Assembly: GCF_000150275.1 (NCBI RefSeq) | Contig: NW_002060945.1 | Location: forward strand, 6,659,751 to 6,723,750 | Source: Trichoplax adhaerens | Lineage: Eukaryota > Placozoa > Uniplacotomia > Trichoplacea > Trichoplacidae | Reading direction: 5' to 3' | Length of the DNA stretch: 64,000 nucleotides | In this document: piece by piece, positions 51,009 to 63,229 of the stretch | Position numbering within the stretch: position 1 is the stretch's first letter | Layout of the letters: each line of letters starts with the position of its first letter | Position numbers and translations under genes: made by a program | Notes under the pieces: model-generated | Seen by the model: the letters and a program-made list of their open reading frames with translations, nothing else | Told to the model about the DNA's origin: nothing | Databases searched by the model: none

Positions 51009-53052
51009 CTACTTTTTCACCACACTCGTATAATATATCATGCAGAAAGATGCTTTAGATAAAAAAGCTAAAAGAGAACAAATTACGTAAAATAGGAAAG
51101 ATCCAAGGACAACTGTGGATGCATGGTTAGTATGTTTTTGGCTGGAGGGACCATTGATTTGGCTAGGAGGAGCATTGGTTTGGCCACAAGGATTATAAAC
51201 TGGCGCTTTTTGATCAGGAAACATATGGCAGTCAATAATGTCTCTGAAAGCTGCTTGAGAAGTGCTTGATAAACTAGACCAAGCAGAAATATGATCTTAG
51301 AGATGATGATTTGTCCGTTCGATTAGGTAAACAAAAATGAAAAATATACACTTTGCAGTATGAAAATTCTCTCTTCTTGATCGAACGTATTAATATTACT
51401 ACTATAACGATTAGTTACTTACCAATTAACAGCAGAATTGCACTCTTGCCTACTTACTGAACCAAGCAGTTTCTTTTTATGGCTGCTACAAAATGGCACT
51501 TTGTGACACAAGAGACTTATCCACTTATTAGTGCAGCTAGCTGAAACTCCACTGCTCTGTAAATCTGATACAGCCTTACTGATAGCAGAATCTTCATTCG
51601 GTAGATTAGGTATCAACCAAGTTGGAAAGGTAATATTGACAGGCAATGCTTGGCAATAGAGCGAATTGAGCGAGCTCGCCTATATTTTGCACATGTTGTT
51701 AAACTGATAGTTTTTCCTGACATACGACATATCTGATTCTGCGATTGGCTGACTGAATTTCTAATGCTGGCCGGACATGCACTAAGCTTACTGCAGCTAC
51801 TAGCAAAGTTTGCATACGTAGCAGTAGAAGAATCACTAGAGCATCTCGGATAAACTCTATTACATATAAGGCTCTTTATAGCACTACTGCAGGTATTTCC
51901 TATTATCTCTTCTACACGAGAGAAAACGTTTGCTACAGCTTCTACAGATTTTTGGTTTCGTTTACTCATGATTGTTGGAGCATGATAGTTTATATCGCAA
52001 AAATTTCTGACAATCCCATTTGGTAAACTACATGAATTTATATTGCTTTCCACATAACTCTTTGCAAAAGTTATTAAGCTCCTTCTGTCTCTAATTTCCT
52101 GCAAAAGCAATAAAATCTTATATCACATAAAAATTACCGTTATCAAAATCATCATGTAATAGAGCTGCATAGAAACGTTTCTCTTTTCTTCGTATAACCT
52201 ACTTAAAGTTATGTACTGAATTGCCGCTGGAAATAAGTTTTGGTCAAAGCTAAGAATACTGCAATCGCTTAAAGCATAAATTCAATCAACTGGTAAAGAT
52301 CTGTTCTTTATGTCATAAATTAACTACGGTAATTTTCAAGCTTCATTTCTACATCGAATTTCTCAAGTGAATAAGGATTGCAGTACAATTCTCGCAGTAA
52401 TATACGTGTTATAATCGTATGTAAGCAAGAAATTCTTCTTCCTATCGATATTTTATATATATTTACCAAACATCGACCGTGTATAACTAACTAGAACAGA
52501 TTACAAAGTGTATCGGTTTATGGATTACCAATTCCTGATTAAAATGTATGTTTAGCATTTTACATTTTTAAATACCTGAAAAGCATTTTAGAAGGGATAA
52601 CTATTTACATAGCTAAGGATGCAATAATTTAAGCGTTGCTATACACTAAAAGAAAGATTTACCCAAACAAGAAGATCTTCATAGTGAAACAATTATAAGA
52701 GTATACGTATATCCAAGAAAAAGTAATGGATGCTATCAATTGGATGTAATCATACAAACTACCGTTATTAGATCGACAAGGCAAAATTAAAAAATAAATT
52801 AATGAACTTAATCACCACACTCTTTCTATACAATAACAGTCAATATTCATGTAGAGCCCTCGTCAAATATCTTACTGTGATAGCAGCATTCTCTTCATCT
52901 TCCTTCTGCATATTGTGAATATCTTTAGCAATTAAACTCATGACATTATCTACCAATTCATCATGTACTTTCATTACGCTCATGAATGGATGAAAGCCAT
53001 CTGCATGATATAGGATAGAAAATATTATCAATACAGGACATTCCGCCTTCAT
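51009..53052 (-). pseudogene. Family gene D: double cysteine-rich protein with a 1-base frameshift, 3 exons
   Basis: Exons are 53052-52876, 52098-51423 and 51273-51009. Exon 1 (59 codons) encodes a signal peptide (CPVLIIFSILYHADGF) and a segment matching gene E exon 1. Exon 2 has module 1 intact (C-x8-C-x6-C in CSSAIKSLICNRVYPRC). Between the modules the frame shifts: 17 bases (51665-51681) stand where gene E has 18, and exon 2 is 676 bases against 677 in E. After that point the second module reads on in the expected frame (LPVNITFPTWLIPNL, CHKVPFCSS). Exon 3 joins at TG|T (Cys). Its tail runs past the hydrophobic segment into a polar end (VVKK), unlike E. It is either a young pseudogene, a polymorphism or an assembly error. 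Confidence 0.72.
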
Positions 53053-54020
53053 CTTGATCCAATTTTGAACGATCGAGCTGTCTATATCGAAAAATTGACG
53101 GTTTAACTGAAAATTTAAAAAGAATAACAATTATATACGCCAATAAAATATATAATTTATTTTACAATAGTTGATTACCCTAACTTTAAATTGTGCACTC
53201 TTTTAATATAGTTAATCATATTATATTGCAATGTAAAACTTGACTATTTTCTTTGTCTTAAAATAAAATTAAAGAATTTTAAAAATAATACAATCAGTCT
53301 TTTTTTTAATATATTCTCTACGTACTTTCGCCTCTAGAAAGATGTCAATGATTTTCTTAATTAATTGTAATTATCTATAGTTCCATTACCCTACCGAAAG
53401 TGCACCAATATAGCATGAGATTAAGTCATGTTAAGAACGGATTCCATTCACATTTGGTACGGATTAGTTATACTGTATAAGAATTCATAGAAGAAGAATG
53501 ACAGTAAGCTAAGGAGTCTTGCTATACAATGTTCAATTATTGCCTGATTAATCGCTTTAACCCACTGTATATAAGCCGGTTCATTTTCTAATAACAAAGG
53601 CATAATTTATAAATTTTATAGTTCTACTAAAGCTACGTCATAGTCGTTGAGTGCTAATGATAAAATAGATTTATGCATAAAGCGAATATTGATATTTTGT
53701 CTATGCTTTCCAGTTGAAAATCAATTCGATCAATTACTTTATATATAATGTGGGAAGCAAACATAGCAGATCAGTTAATATTGTTGCACCGAAATTGATG
53801 CTTCCTTTGATATTATTAATATGAAAGCATACCACAAGCGTCTGTTTTCTCTAAATCAAGGAATTCTTTAAAAAAAATCGACTAATTCTTATCCAGACAC
53901 GTTGAATCATAGGCTATCACATAAAAGTTGTTTAATTCATAGGACAATAACTTGCTTGACAGTATTTATCTAAACGAGAGTGAGAGGACACACAAAAGAT
54001 TAAGAATAAGAAGTCTGGTT

Positions 54021-54097
54021 CCAATTGTCCGAGAATAGGACAAAAAACCGAAAGTAAACCAATTGTCCGAGAATAGGACAAAAACCGAAAGTAAACT
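54021..54097. repeat. 39-base tandem duplication
   Basis: CCAATTGTCCGAGAATAGGACAAAA-CCGAAAGTAAAC occurs twice in a row (54021-54059 and 54060-54097). Each copy has a small inverted repeat TTGTCC..GGACAA. A diverged single copy (AGGTAGGACAAAGAATCTAAAGTAAAC) lies near 58236. Confidence 0.9.
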
Positions 54098-54804
54098 GTA
54101 AAATCTTCATATATTTAATAAAGCAACGCGAAAGAATACAGGTATCCTTGAACAATTCTGATACTGCTAAATGAAAATCCTATTTATTGATTATTAATCT
54201 TGATGATATAGTATTTTCTAAAATTAATATTAGCAATGACGGATCAATTTTTAATAACTTTTTCTACAAAATTATAACTGTGAAACCTTACTATTGATCA
54301 TGGATGAGGTTTGATCAGTGCTTACTGCTATAGTATCCACGTCGTGGTTTGATGTCAAATTACGGAATACAGTGTTAAAGCCTAATATTATGAATCATAA
54401 TTGCACGATTCACATTCTTCTACTAATTATAGTGCTGCACTTTCTAGCTTGCATCAAAAATCGAATACAGCAAATATTTCTAGTAAAAACGTTAGGTAAA
54501 GAGGATTTTAATCGTGAATACACATTCTTAACTAAGGATCAATTATTATGTATAATTTGTTTCAAGAGAATAATATAGCTACTATGGATTTGCAGGAATG
54601 TCTGCATAAGTAAATGCAACCTCCATTGGTACAGTTATTAAACTTACTATCCAGCTATGCACTCTGAAATCAATCCAAGGATGATAAAATTTTTCCACAG
54701 TTGTAATAAGAAAAATAAACTTCCCAATATATTACAAAGGGAATATTGAATATCGAATGTCAAATTATGAACTCAATGATAATTATAAGCATAAGCATTG
54801 CATG

Positions 54805-55005
54805 TATTGATCACTATGAACCCTTTTTTGAACATTATAATCTATTCAAAATTTATGTCAACTTATCAATTGAAGAATCGGTGATAATATTTGCGTACAC
54901 CATTTAAAATATTTCATATATTGATCACTGTGAATCCTTCTTTGAGCATTATAATTAGTCCAAAATTTATTTCAATTTATGAATTAAACATTATTAATAA
55001 TAATT
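54805..55005. repeat. Diverged tandem duplication, period about 113
   Basis: TATTGATCACT.TGAA.CCTT.TTTGA.CATTATAAT occurs near 54805 and again near 54918, both followed by CAAAATTTAT.TCAA.TTAT. Confidence 0.8.
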
Positions 55006-55678
55006 AACTTATGCTATTTAATATGAAACTTTTATGGCAGACTGATCAGAACATTAAATATTGTAATATTAATTAATTAACATACCGTATATGTTATATT
55101 CCTATATAGAAGAATGATTTTAACTTTAGTTAGATACAACAGTAGAATTTTATTGTGTATCAAGGAGTACTACAACACTATTCCAGTTCAATAAAGCTTT
55201 ATTCTCATCGTGTACAATATTGTGAGAAATTATTTAATAAAGTAGAGAGTCTTCTTTCGTAATTCTTTCTTATATTTATAGAGAACAATAACTGAAGTTT
55301 ATCGATTATTTGCTGTTAGCTTAGGTAGAAAGAGACAATCAATCCTATGTCAGATAGCGCAACGTATGCTATAATTTATATGCATATTGATCACACCATT
55401 ATTTTGCCACATTACATTTTTTTCTACATAGAAATGTTAATGATTAATTACAAACATTCATAATTATATTTGCTGTCAATGGAAAATATTTAAATTGTGA
55501 AACGAGATTAAGCAATGTCAGGAATACATGCCATTCATATTACGTACCATATGAATTAGAACTGTAATAATGACGATAACGTAAGAAAAATTAAGTAAAT
55601 TGGATATACAGCAACAGTATTAACTATTTTCCTGACAAGCCACATAGTTGGTTTGCGATTAAGCGTTTAAATTTATAG

Positions 55679-56004
55679 TAGGATATGAGCTAAGCGTGCG
55701 ACAGATACTAGCAAAATTTGCATACGTAGTATTAGAAAATTTATTTGAGTATTTCGGGTAAGCTCCATTACATAAAAGGTACTCAACAGCATTGCTACAG
55801 GTAGTGTGCTTCCTATGATAGCTTGCGCGGTAGAAAAAGTACTCGCTACATATTCTATAGATTTTTGATATCGTTTAGCCTTAATAGTTGGAGCACGGTA
55901 ATTTTAACCGTAAAAATATCTGATCATAGTATTAGGTAAACTACATGTATTTAAACTACTCTCCACATTTGCAAATGTCAATACTCTTCTTCTCTTTAAT
56001 TTGT
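55679..56004 (-). pseudogene. Family pseudogene F (remnant of exon 2)
   Basis: Read on the minus strand from 56004, the sequence aligns with the start of exon 2 of D and E: a degenerate EIR.RR start, FANVESSLNTCSLP, Y.APTI, a STFSTAQAIIGS stretch, and YANFAS. It is broken by an in-frame TAA at 55914-55916 and by a frame change around the C-x8-C core. Two conserved Cys codons are replaced (FYG for FCG, YPKYS for YPRCS). No matching exon 1, second module or exon 3 was found. It lies between D and E, so it was once a full tandem member. Confidence 0.8.
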
Positions 56005-59000
56005 ATGATAGTCATCATACGCGTATAGAATGGCTATATGATAACGATTTCTATTTTCTTCGCTTAATAAAGGGGAAACTATTCGATGACAGATAATATT
56101 CAAATTGTATATTTTCTCAAAATCTTGCAGTTTAATTATAACAGACTACCTCGACTAAGTTACCTATATTTTATGAAGAATAAGGCGATCATATAGGACA
56201 CTATTTGATGACAGCTTATATTCAAGTTGCATATTTTCTCACATCCTTACAGTTAAAGTGGCATTTATGTAAAGCTGTAATAATTTAACAGCCATGAAAT
56301 CATCTTGCTATAGAAGCTAAAAGAATGTAGGAAAATAGTCTTATAAAGAGGCTATTGGACATAGTAGTAGAACTAGGAAGAAGGGCTACGTATCATAAAT
56401 GGATGAAGCAAAGTTTGTCGATAACTTCCTGTTAGCGTAGGTAATAAGAGATGATCAATCATATGTCGGATACCGTATCCTGTAATTTATATGCAGATTT
56501 AGTTTACATTTCCAATACAGAAACGTTAATAACTATAATTAATTGTAAATATTCATAGTTGCGATTGCTGCAGACGGAAAGTGTTTAATTTGTGAGACTA
56601 GAATGGGTAAAGTTAAGAATAAATGTAGTTCACATTACACATCGTATAAATTAGAACTGTGATAGCTATGGTAATGTAAGAAGAACTAAATTAGGAGCTT
56701 TGGTATACAACGTTGATTTATTACGTAATCAGCTGTATTTCTCCTATATAAGTCTAAATCGTTTCTGATAATAGTGGCCCAATTTATAAGTTACTGTAAC
56801 CGAGTAACTTTTGAATAACTGTTGTAGCATAATATCCATAAGATAACTTATCTATGACGTTTTACATATTTTTAATAGATAACTGTATAGTTGTTGTGAT
56901 AAAATCCAATCACGAAAATTTCAGAATTGTAGAAAATTAGAACTTTATTAGATCTAATACAAAGACTAGCTACACACAGCTCTGCTCTAGCCGAATAAAA
57001 CTATTGAAGGACTTCTAGAAAGAACAAACTGAATAGTCTAAAGTTGGCAGCTTGTATTCATTTCGTAGCAACCACAGCCACAATCAGCATGGCAACATTC
57101 TACCTTAATTTACACATAGTCAAATTATTATTATTGACAATATTTTACAGCGGACCATCATTAATCCGATATGGAAACAACTACAGTATTTCCGTAGATA
57201 TTATTCTTTGCAGTCAAAGTACGGTAAACTAAGCATATCCTAATATATGAATTACAGTTCTATTTTTACCTCTAGCCTTAATAGTAACTCAACACCTTAC
57301 TATATATAGTCATCTGTACTATAGCATAGAATCTACCATTACAGCCCATAGTAGCGAGCTACCAAATACGTCTAAAGATAAATATAGAAAGTTACGTTTC
57401 CGTACATCTTACTATCATAGCTAAAAGTCCACAATCACAATACTAAGTTTCATCACATGTTTTACATATATTTAGTAGATAACAGTATAGTTAGTCGTAT
57501 AATACTATCTATCATCAGATCAACTCAACTGATATAATTAATGTTCATATCGATTTACTATCAATTAAGTGATTTTTGAATTAAATTTGGGTTCAGTTTT
57601 GTCCAAGAGAGACTAGCGTTAACAGGAGATCGTCAGTATTTACAGTAGTACTGAGGAGGACAAATTTGAAGTAGACTCATATATTTAGTTTCTACAATAG
57701 TTAAATTTTTCGTCGTTACAAAGTTAGATTTGTACCAATTATATAGCCATACCCAAAGCAGGCTTAATAATTATATAATTGTCAGTTACTAATGATAAAA
57801 ACAGGCTTATGTAGTAGGTACAGGTTGATACGCTGTCTTTGCCTTCCAAAGCAAGAGTATTTAGTTTACTGCATATTTCCAGGTACGATATAGCAGGGAC
57901 TACTCGAAAGAAGAGTTTCGAGTAGTCCCTGGATATAGTACCCAAATACAACAGTTCAGTTAATATTCAGCATCACTGTTCAGGTTAATTTAACATTTAT
58001 TTAATATTGAAGTACAATACTGTACCACCCATTTTATCTAAATGAAGGAACATTAGCAAGAAATTATTTACCTTTATCCAGGTACAGTAAACGGTAGGCT
58101 ATCAACCCGAAAGTTATTTAATGCATGCGCGTATTACAACAAGATGTTATATCGTATTGCATTAACCCAAATAAAAGAACTACAACATACGACATGTTTG
58201 CTATACAATAAGAAATTTTTTAAATTATCTCCAAAGGTAGGACAAAGAATCTAAAGTAAACTGTGGAATACGGTTACTTTACTGCTACCAAATTAAAGAA
58301 TAAATGCGTTTTGGATAAATTACAATACTGGTGAGTGACGTCCCATTTATAAGAATTTAGTACCAGCCTTGATTATATTGCAGTACCGCACTTTCTAAAA
58401 TTAATGTTAGCAAAGATGGATTTATCTTTCTAGATGGTTCTCATAAAATCATAATTTATGTAATAACATTATCAATTAATTATTGATGAGGTTTGATCAG
58501 TAGATGAAGATACACTATGTGCAAAGAAGATTTCTAATATATGTACTACCTAGGGATACTCTGTTGGTGCTAATAAAATTATGCCACTATATTGCTAAGC
58601 CGTTATATGAATACGAGAATAAGAATTATACGGTTAATTATCAAAAATTTCGCAAAGTAACTTGTTCGGTATAACCAATTTATTACAACCGCACTTATGA
58701 TAGGAAATTGCCGTTCAACAGGATTCAATTATGTATTAACCATTGATCTTAATAAAGCATTGCTAAATATAACAAAATTCTTAAAAGACCCCTTAAAATG
58801 AGCAGGTATTTCAACTACCCATGAATTGAAACAATTTTTCACACATGGATAAGTACAGGAATATCATTGGCAACTTGAATTACTACAATATTAGCTAATA
58901 AAACGTTAGTAATCTATTTCTAGTATTTACCATAATCTAATTGACATTTAATCTAGGGGTAAGAGAAACGAACTGCTTTTGTTACTGCTTGTCTATAAAA

Positions 59001-59022
59001 AACCACTGATGCTTAAAGAGAT
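56005..59022. other. Intergenic between F and E
   Basis: No gene supported. A block at 56440-56800 is homologous to 55320-55600. A small tandem duplication (GATGACAG.T.ATATTCAA.TTG.ATATTTTCTCA) is near 56088 and 56200. A strong hairpin lies at 57882-57942. A segment near 58040-58500 resembles 53940-54310. Confidence 0.45.
57882..57942. repeat. 61-base near-perfect hairpin
   Basis: Arms GGTAC.ATAT..CAGGGACTACTCGAAA and the complementary TTTCGAGTAGTCCCTGGATATAGTACC flank a 6-base loop (GAAGAG). The inner 16 base pairs are unbroken; the outer part has a few mismatches. Confidence 0.88.
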
Positions 59023-60951
59023 CTAAAAGAAAAGTGATAAAAGTGAACAAATTGCATAAAATAGGAAAGATCCAACCACAACTGATGACGCATGATTAGT
59101 ATATCCTTGATTTGGAGGCACTGCATAGGTTTGTCCATTTTGATCAGGAAAAATACTGCATTCATAAAGTAGCTTGATAGCCGCTTGTACATTATTTGGC
59201 AAGCTAAACAAAAAAGAATATTATATATTTTGAGACAGTTAAATAGTCTCTTCCACTTAATAAATATAAAAAGAAAAAATATGTATCACTGTATAAAAGC
59301 TTTCTAATGCAACATAATTACTGCTAATACTGTAATATATCATCACTTGCCATACTTACCAATTGATCGCAGCTTCACATTCTTGTCTGCTTATTACACC
59401 GAGAAGCTTTTTTGAATCACTGCTACAAAAGGGTACATTGCGGCATGAGATTCTAACCCACCTATTAGTGCAGCTGGTTCCAATTCCAGCCCTACTTAAA
59501 GTATTTCTCAAGTTGGTAATAGCAACACTTTGACCTGGCAGCTCAGGTATCAACCAAGTTGGAAAAGTAATATTCGAAGGTAATGTTCCGCATTGAAACG
59601 AATTCAATGAATTCATGCTATATCTTCCACAGGAAGTTAAACTGATTTGTCTCCCTGATAAAGTACATATCTGAGTTCCTGTCTGTCCATTTAAACTGAT
59701 AGTATTGGCGGGACATGAGCTAAGCCCGCTACACCCACTAGCAATACTTCCATATGTAGCGACAGTAGAATCACTTGAACATCTCGGGTATGCTCCTGTA
59801 CATAAAATTTGCTTTACCGCACTACTGCAGGTACTTCCTAGCGTTACTTGTAAGGTAGAGAAAGAGTTTGCAATCAGCCCCATCGCTTTATCAAGTCTCT
59901 TGACCATAATTGTCGGAGAAGTATAACTCGTGCCACAAAAACTTCTGATACTACTGCTCGGCATAGAGCAAGAATTTAAATCGCTTTCCACATAGGCGAC
60001 TGCAGTGACGTTTACGTTCCTTCTCTTCCTAATTTCCTGTAGAGTAACAATGTTATACATTATATGAAAGTGATCATATCGATAATGAGATAATATTCGT
60101 TTTTAAGGTATAAACGACTCAAAATCACATACTCCTATACGCGAATGGTGTATGTCATTATTGCTGTGACTATTACAAGCGTTGCGAGGTTGATTTTAAA
60201 CTAAAAATGTGCAATTGGCATCCTATTCGTAGAATAAGCATAACTACATGCACACACATATGCGAATCAAGACATGTAACGATATGTACATTTGAACTGT
60301 TCGCACTAGGTCATTTAGTATAATTTATAAAACAATTTTTCTAATTTATTTTTGCGTTTTCCCTCGTACTTTTTGTATCCAAAATAACAAATCATAGAGA
60401 ACTTTGGTATAAAATAGTCAAATGTAGTACTGACAAATAAATTATGGTTATAAAGTTATACTAAATCAAGAAAGCATAAATTATACAATAAATTAGCACG
60501 ACTACTATCAACTCTTTCTTTAGCGATAGCCAGGAGCTAACCATATTACAGTATATAGTTAGTCTCAGCAATAAAATCGATAACACGCATCCAACTACAA
60601 CTATGTGTATCATGTTGATTGATTGGAGTGCAATGACTGATTGATCGATTGAGTTCAATAGTTTAGCTGTCAATAATGTAGTTTTAATGTTTAGCCAGAA
60701 AATTCACAATCCCTTAATATACGATTGTATAGATATACGTACAGTACACTCAAATTCCTTATTTAATATCTTACCGCAACGGCAACATAATTTTCATCGT
60801 CCTTTTGCACGTTCTTAGCATTATCAGCAATCAGCTTTACCACCTGATGTACTAAATCATCCTGCGTTCTAAACACGCCTATAGGCGTGTTAAACCCGTT
60901 AACATGGCATAGGATGGAAAAGATAACCAAAGCAAAGCACGCTGACTTCAT
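59023..60951 (-). CDS. Family gene E: secreted double cysteine-rich (Fz-CRD-like) protein, 3 exons, intact
   Basis: Exons are 60951-60775, 60036-59360 and 59203-59023, giving 344 aa. Exon 1 encodes a signal peptide (MKSACFALVIFSILCHVNGF) and an acidic helix-like segment. Exon 2 starts EIRKRR and holds module 1 with C-x8-C-x6-C (CSSAVKQILCTGAYPRC), then module 2 with an LPSNITFPTWLIPEL lead and C-x8-C-x5-C (CTNRWVRISCRNVPFC). Exon 3 restores the split Cys (TG|C), continues YECSIFPDQNG, and ends in a hydrophobic run to the stop (VVVGSFLFYAICSLLSLFF), as expected for GPI attachment. Splice phases (0, 2) match genes A and D. It is the best-preserved copy and the reference for judging the others. 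Its function is unknown; extracellular ligand binding is inferred from the cysteine pattern only. Confidence 0.8.
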
Positions 60952-62365
60952 TTTGATCCAATTTAGAATGATTTAATTTCCTATTTAGAAATAACATTGA
61001 CATTTTACATGACAATTTCAAAAAACTTTGTTAATAATACCCCAACAATTTAATCTCCAGAATAGCTAGCTAGAACATTGTTCTACCCATAGTATAAGTA
61101 CGCGTCGTCTTTTTTGTCGATTTTTTTTTACAATTGGCTATTGAAAACAAAGATTAGTAGAAGTTTTTCTATTCATCTTTACACAAGAGTAGCATAGCAT
61201 GAAGGGGAATAAAACTCCCAATGAAATCATTTGTCAGTAAACTACAAAGTACTGTACAGTATATCATTACCCGTTATGACGATAATAAGTTGGATTTTTC
61301 CAATATGGAAAAGCGTCAAAAACTACCTTGACATTAATCGTACAATTTATAATAATAATTCCTTTCACTATTTATAAAAGATATATATGATTAACTAATA
61401 ATGCTGCTAGTACTGTAGTAATGGTAGTAATAAGGTTATCATTATTAGAAACAGCACTGTCCATTAATACCTACTGCTCAATCAATATTTGATTTTACTA
61501 CACCTTGCACTCAACTAACCCGTTACTTGTCTCTTTTTAGTATTAAAAATAACATGGAAAGTATTCCATCAACGATTTCGGGCGTAACAAAGACATACGG
61601 TAGCGTAGATTTATAGAGTACGTTAATGGTTGGTTATTCTTCATGTGTTCAAAAGTCATTCTCATCAATGGTACGATTGCGATAGACATTTGTATTGATT
61701 AAGTCGACCGGAATATCAAGGTTGATTTATCCTACTCTCACCCAACTCAATCAATATATTGATTCTTGCCGATTTTTAGCTACTGTATATTTCCCCCAAA
61801 TTCGCTATGCCTTGGCAATCTTCTCAATTCAACGTACTGTAGTAGACATATTTTTTCGATGCATACCGTAAGTGTTCAAAACGATTACACGATGTAGACT
61901 AAAAGAATGTGAAGTGCGCGTAGTGCTACCTACTGTAAACCTTCACCAAGAATTTGTATTGACAGACTCGATTGAAATAGAGAGAGAGCAACATTAGGAC
62001 TAATGCAATAAGAGAAAGTTGATAGCATTACCACTTGCGTAGTTTTATATTGGTACTTAATTAACAGAGAGCCGTCGAAAATTATTGTCACGCGATTCAC
62101 CAACCAATTATTTCATTGTAAAAAAGAAAAATACCCTCGATACATACGGTGCAAAACTTGCACTGTAGATGATTTCAGCTAGTGATTCATTTTACAAAAG
62201 TATAGAGTGATTTTGATCAAGTTAATTCTAATTGTAGCATCAGCTCCAAAGTATAGCATGCACTATCCAAAAGAAGACATTGTCACGGAAATTGAAAGTG
62301 GTTGATATTGATCGAGGACGGCGCCACACCTTGAAATAATGATCGTTGTCACTACAATTCTCGAC
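60952..62365. other. Intergenic upstream of gene E
   Basis: No gene seen. A single TACTGTACAGTA palindrome occurs near 61251. The first few hundred bases would be the gene E promoter. Confidence 0.45.
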
Positions 62366-63161
62366 GCATATAAACAAGGACACAAAGGTGGGCAAATGGG
62401 AGAAGTGTATATGCTATTCGATGGTAGGCGATCACTTTAATGCCTTTTTTAACCATCGAATCCATGCAATCTTTCGTCGATGGAAGTGGACCAATCGAAT
62501 GTACATCAATAAATTTCGAAACATCGCAATACAGCTCAAGCCATGGTACGCGTGCTGTAGACGACATTACATTCTATCCCTTAGTCCAAACAATCGCCTT
62601 GAAGCTAAACCTTTCTAATTCAATTTCCACTAAGAAGATACAAAAGATTTCCTACTCACTGATGATATCTAGAAGCGATAAGATGATAGAAAGATCAAAT
62701 TTGTTCCCTGATTGTCAAAACGCACCAACGTGCAAACACGATGATAATATCCTAGATAGGAGTCATACAAACAAGGACACAAAGGTGGCAAATAGGAGAA
62801 GTGTATATGCTATTCGATGGTAGGCGATCACTTTAATGCCTTTTTTAACCATCGAATCCATGCAATCTTTCGTCGATGGAAGTGGACCAATCGAATGTAC
62901 ATCAATAAATTTCGAAACATCGCAATACAGCTCAAGCCATGGTACGCGTGCTGTAGACGACATTACATTCTATCCCTTAGTCCAAACAATCGCCTTGAAG
63001 CTAAACCTTTCTAATTCAATTTCCACTAAGAAGATACAAAATATTTCCTACTCACCGATGATATCTAGAAGCGGTAAGATGATAGAAAGACCAAATTTGT
63101 TCCCTGATTGTCAAAACGCACCAAACGTGCAAACACGATGATAATATCCTAGATAGGAGTC
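62366..63161. repeat. 396-base tandem direct duplication, two near-identical copies
   Basis: Copy 1 is about 62366-62763 and copy 2 about 62762-63161. AACAAGGAC starts at 62373 and 62769, and only a few substitutions and small indels separate the copies. Each copy carries the same minus-strand open frame (62352-62567 and 62763-62963, sharing VPWLELYCDVSKFIDVHSIG) and an overlapping plus-strand frame. The minus-strand peptide faintly recalls the core of alpha-1,3-fucosyltransferases (FIDVHSIGPL...C), but this is not strong enough to name. Confidence 0.9.
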
Positions 63162-63229
63162 GCTGGCCTTGACCTCGCCCACTGAAACTGAGCCAATTAG
63201 AAACATTAGTCGTCGTTAAATCGATTACG

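Larger units (their letters stand above)
53053..55678. other. Intergenic between D and pseudogene F
   Basis: No gene supported. It contains a 39-base tandem duplication at 54021-54097, a roughly 113-base tandem duplication from 54805, and blocks shared with other parts of the cluster (53380-53610 and 53940-54310). Confidence 0.45.
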
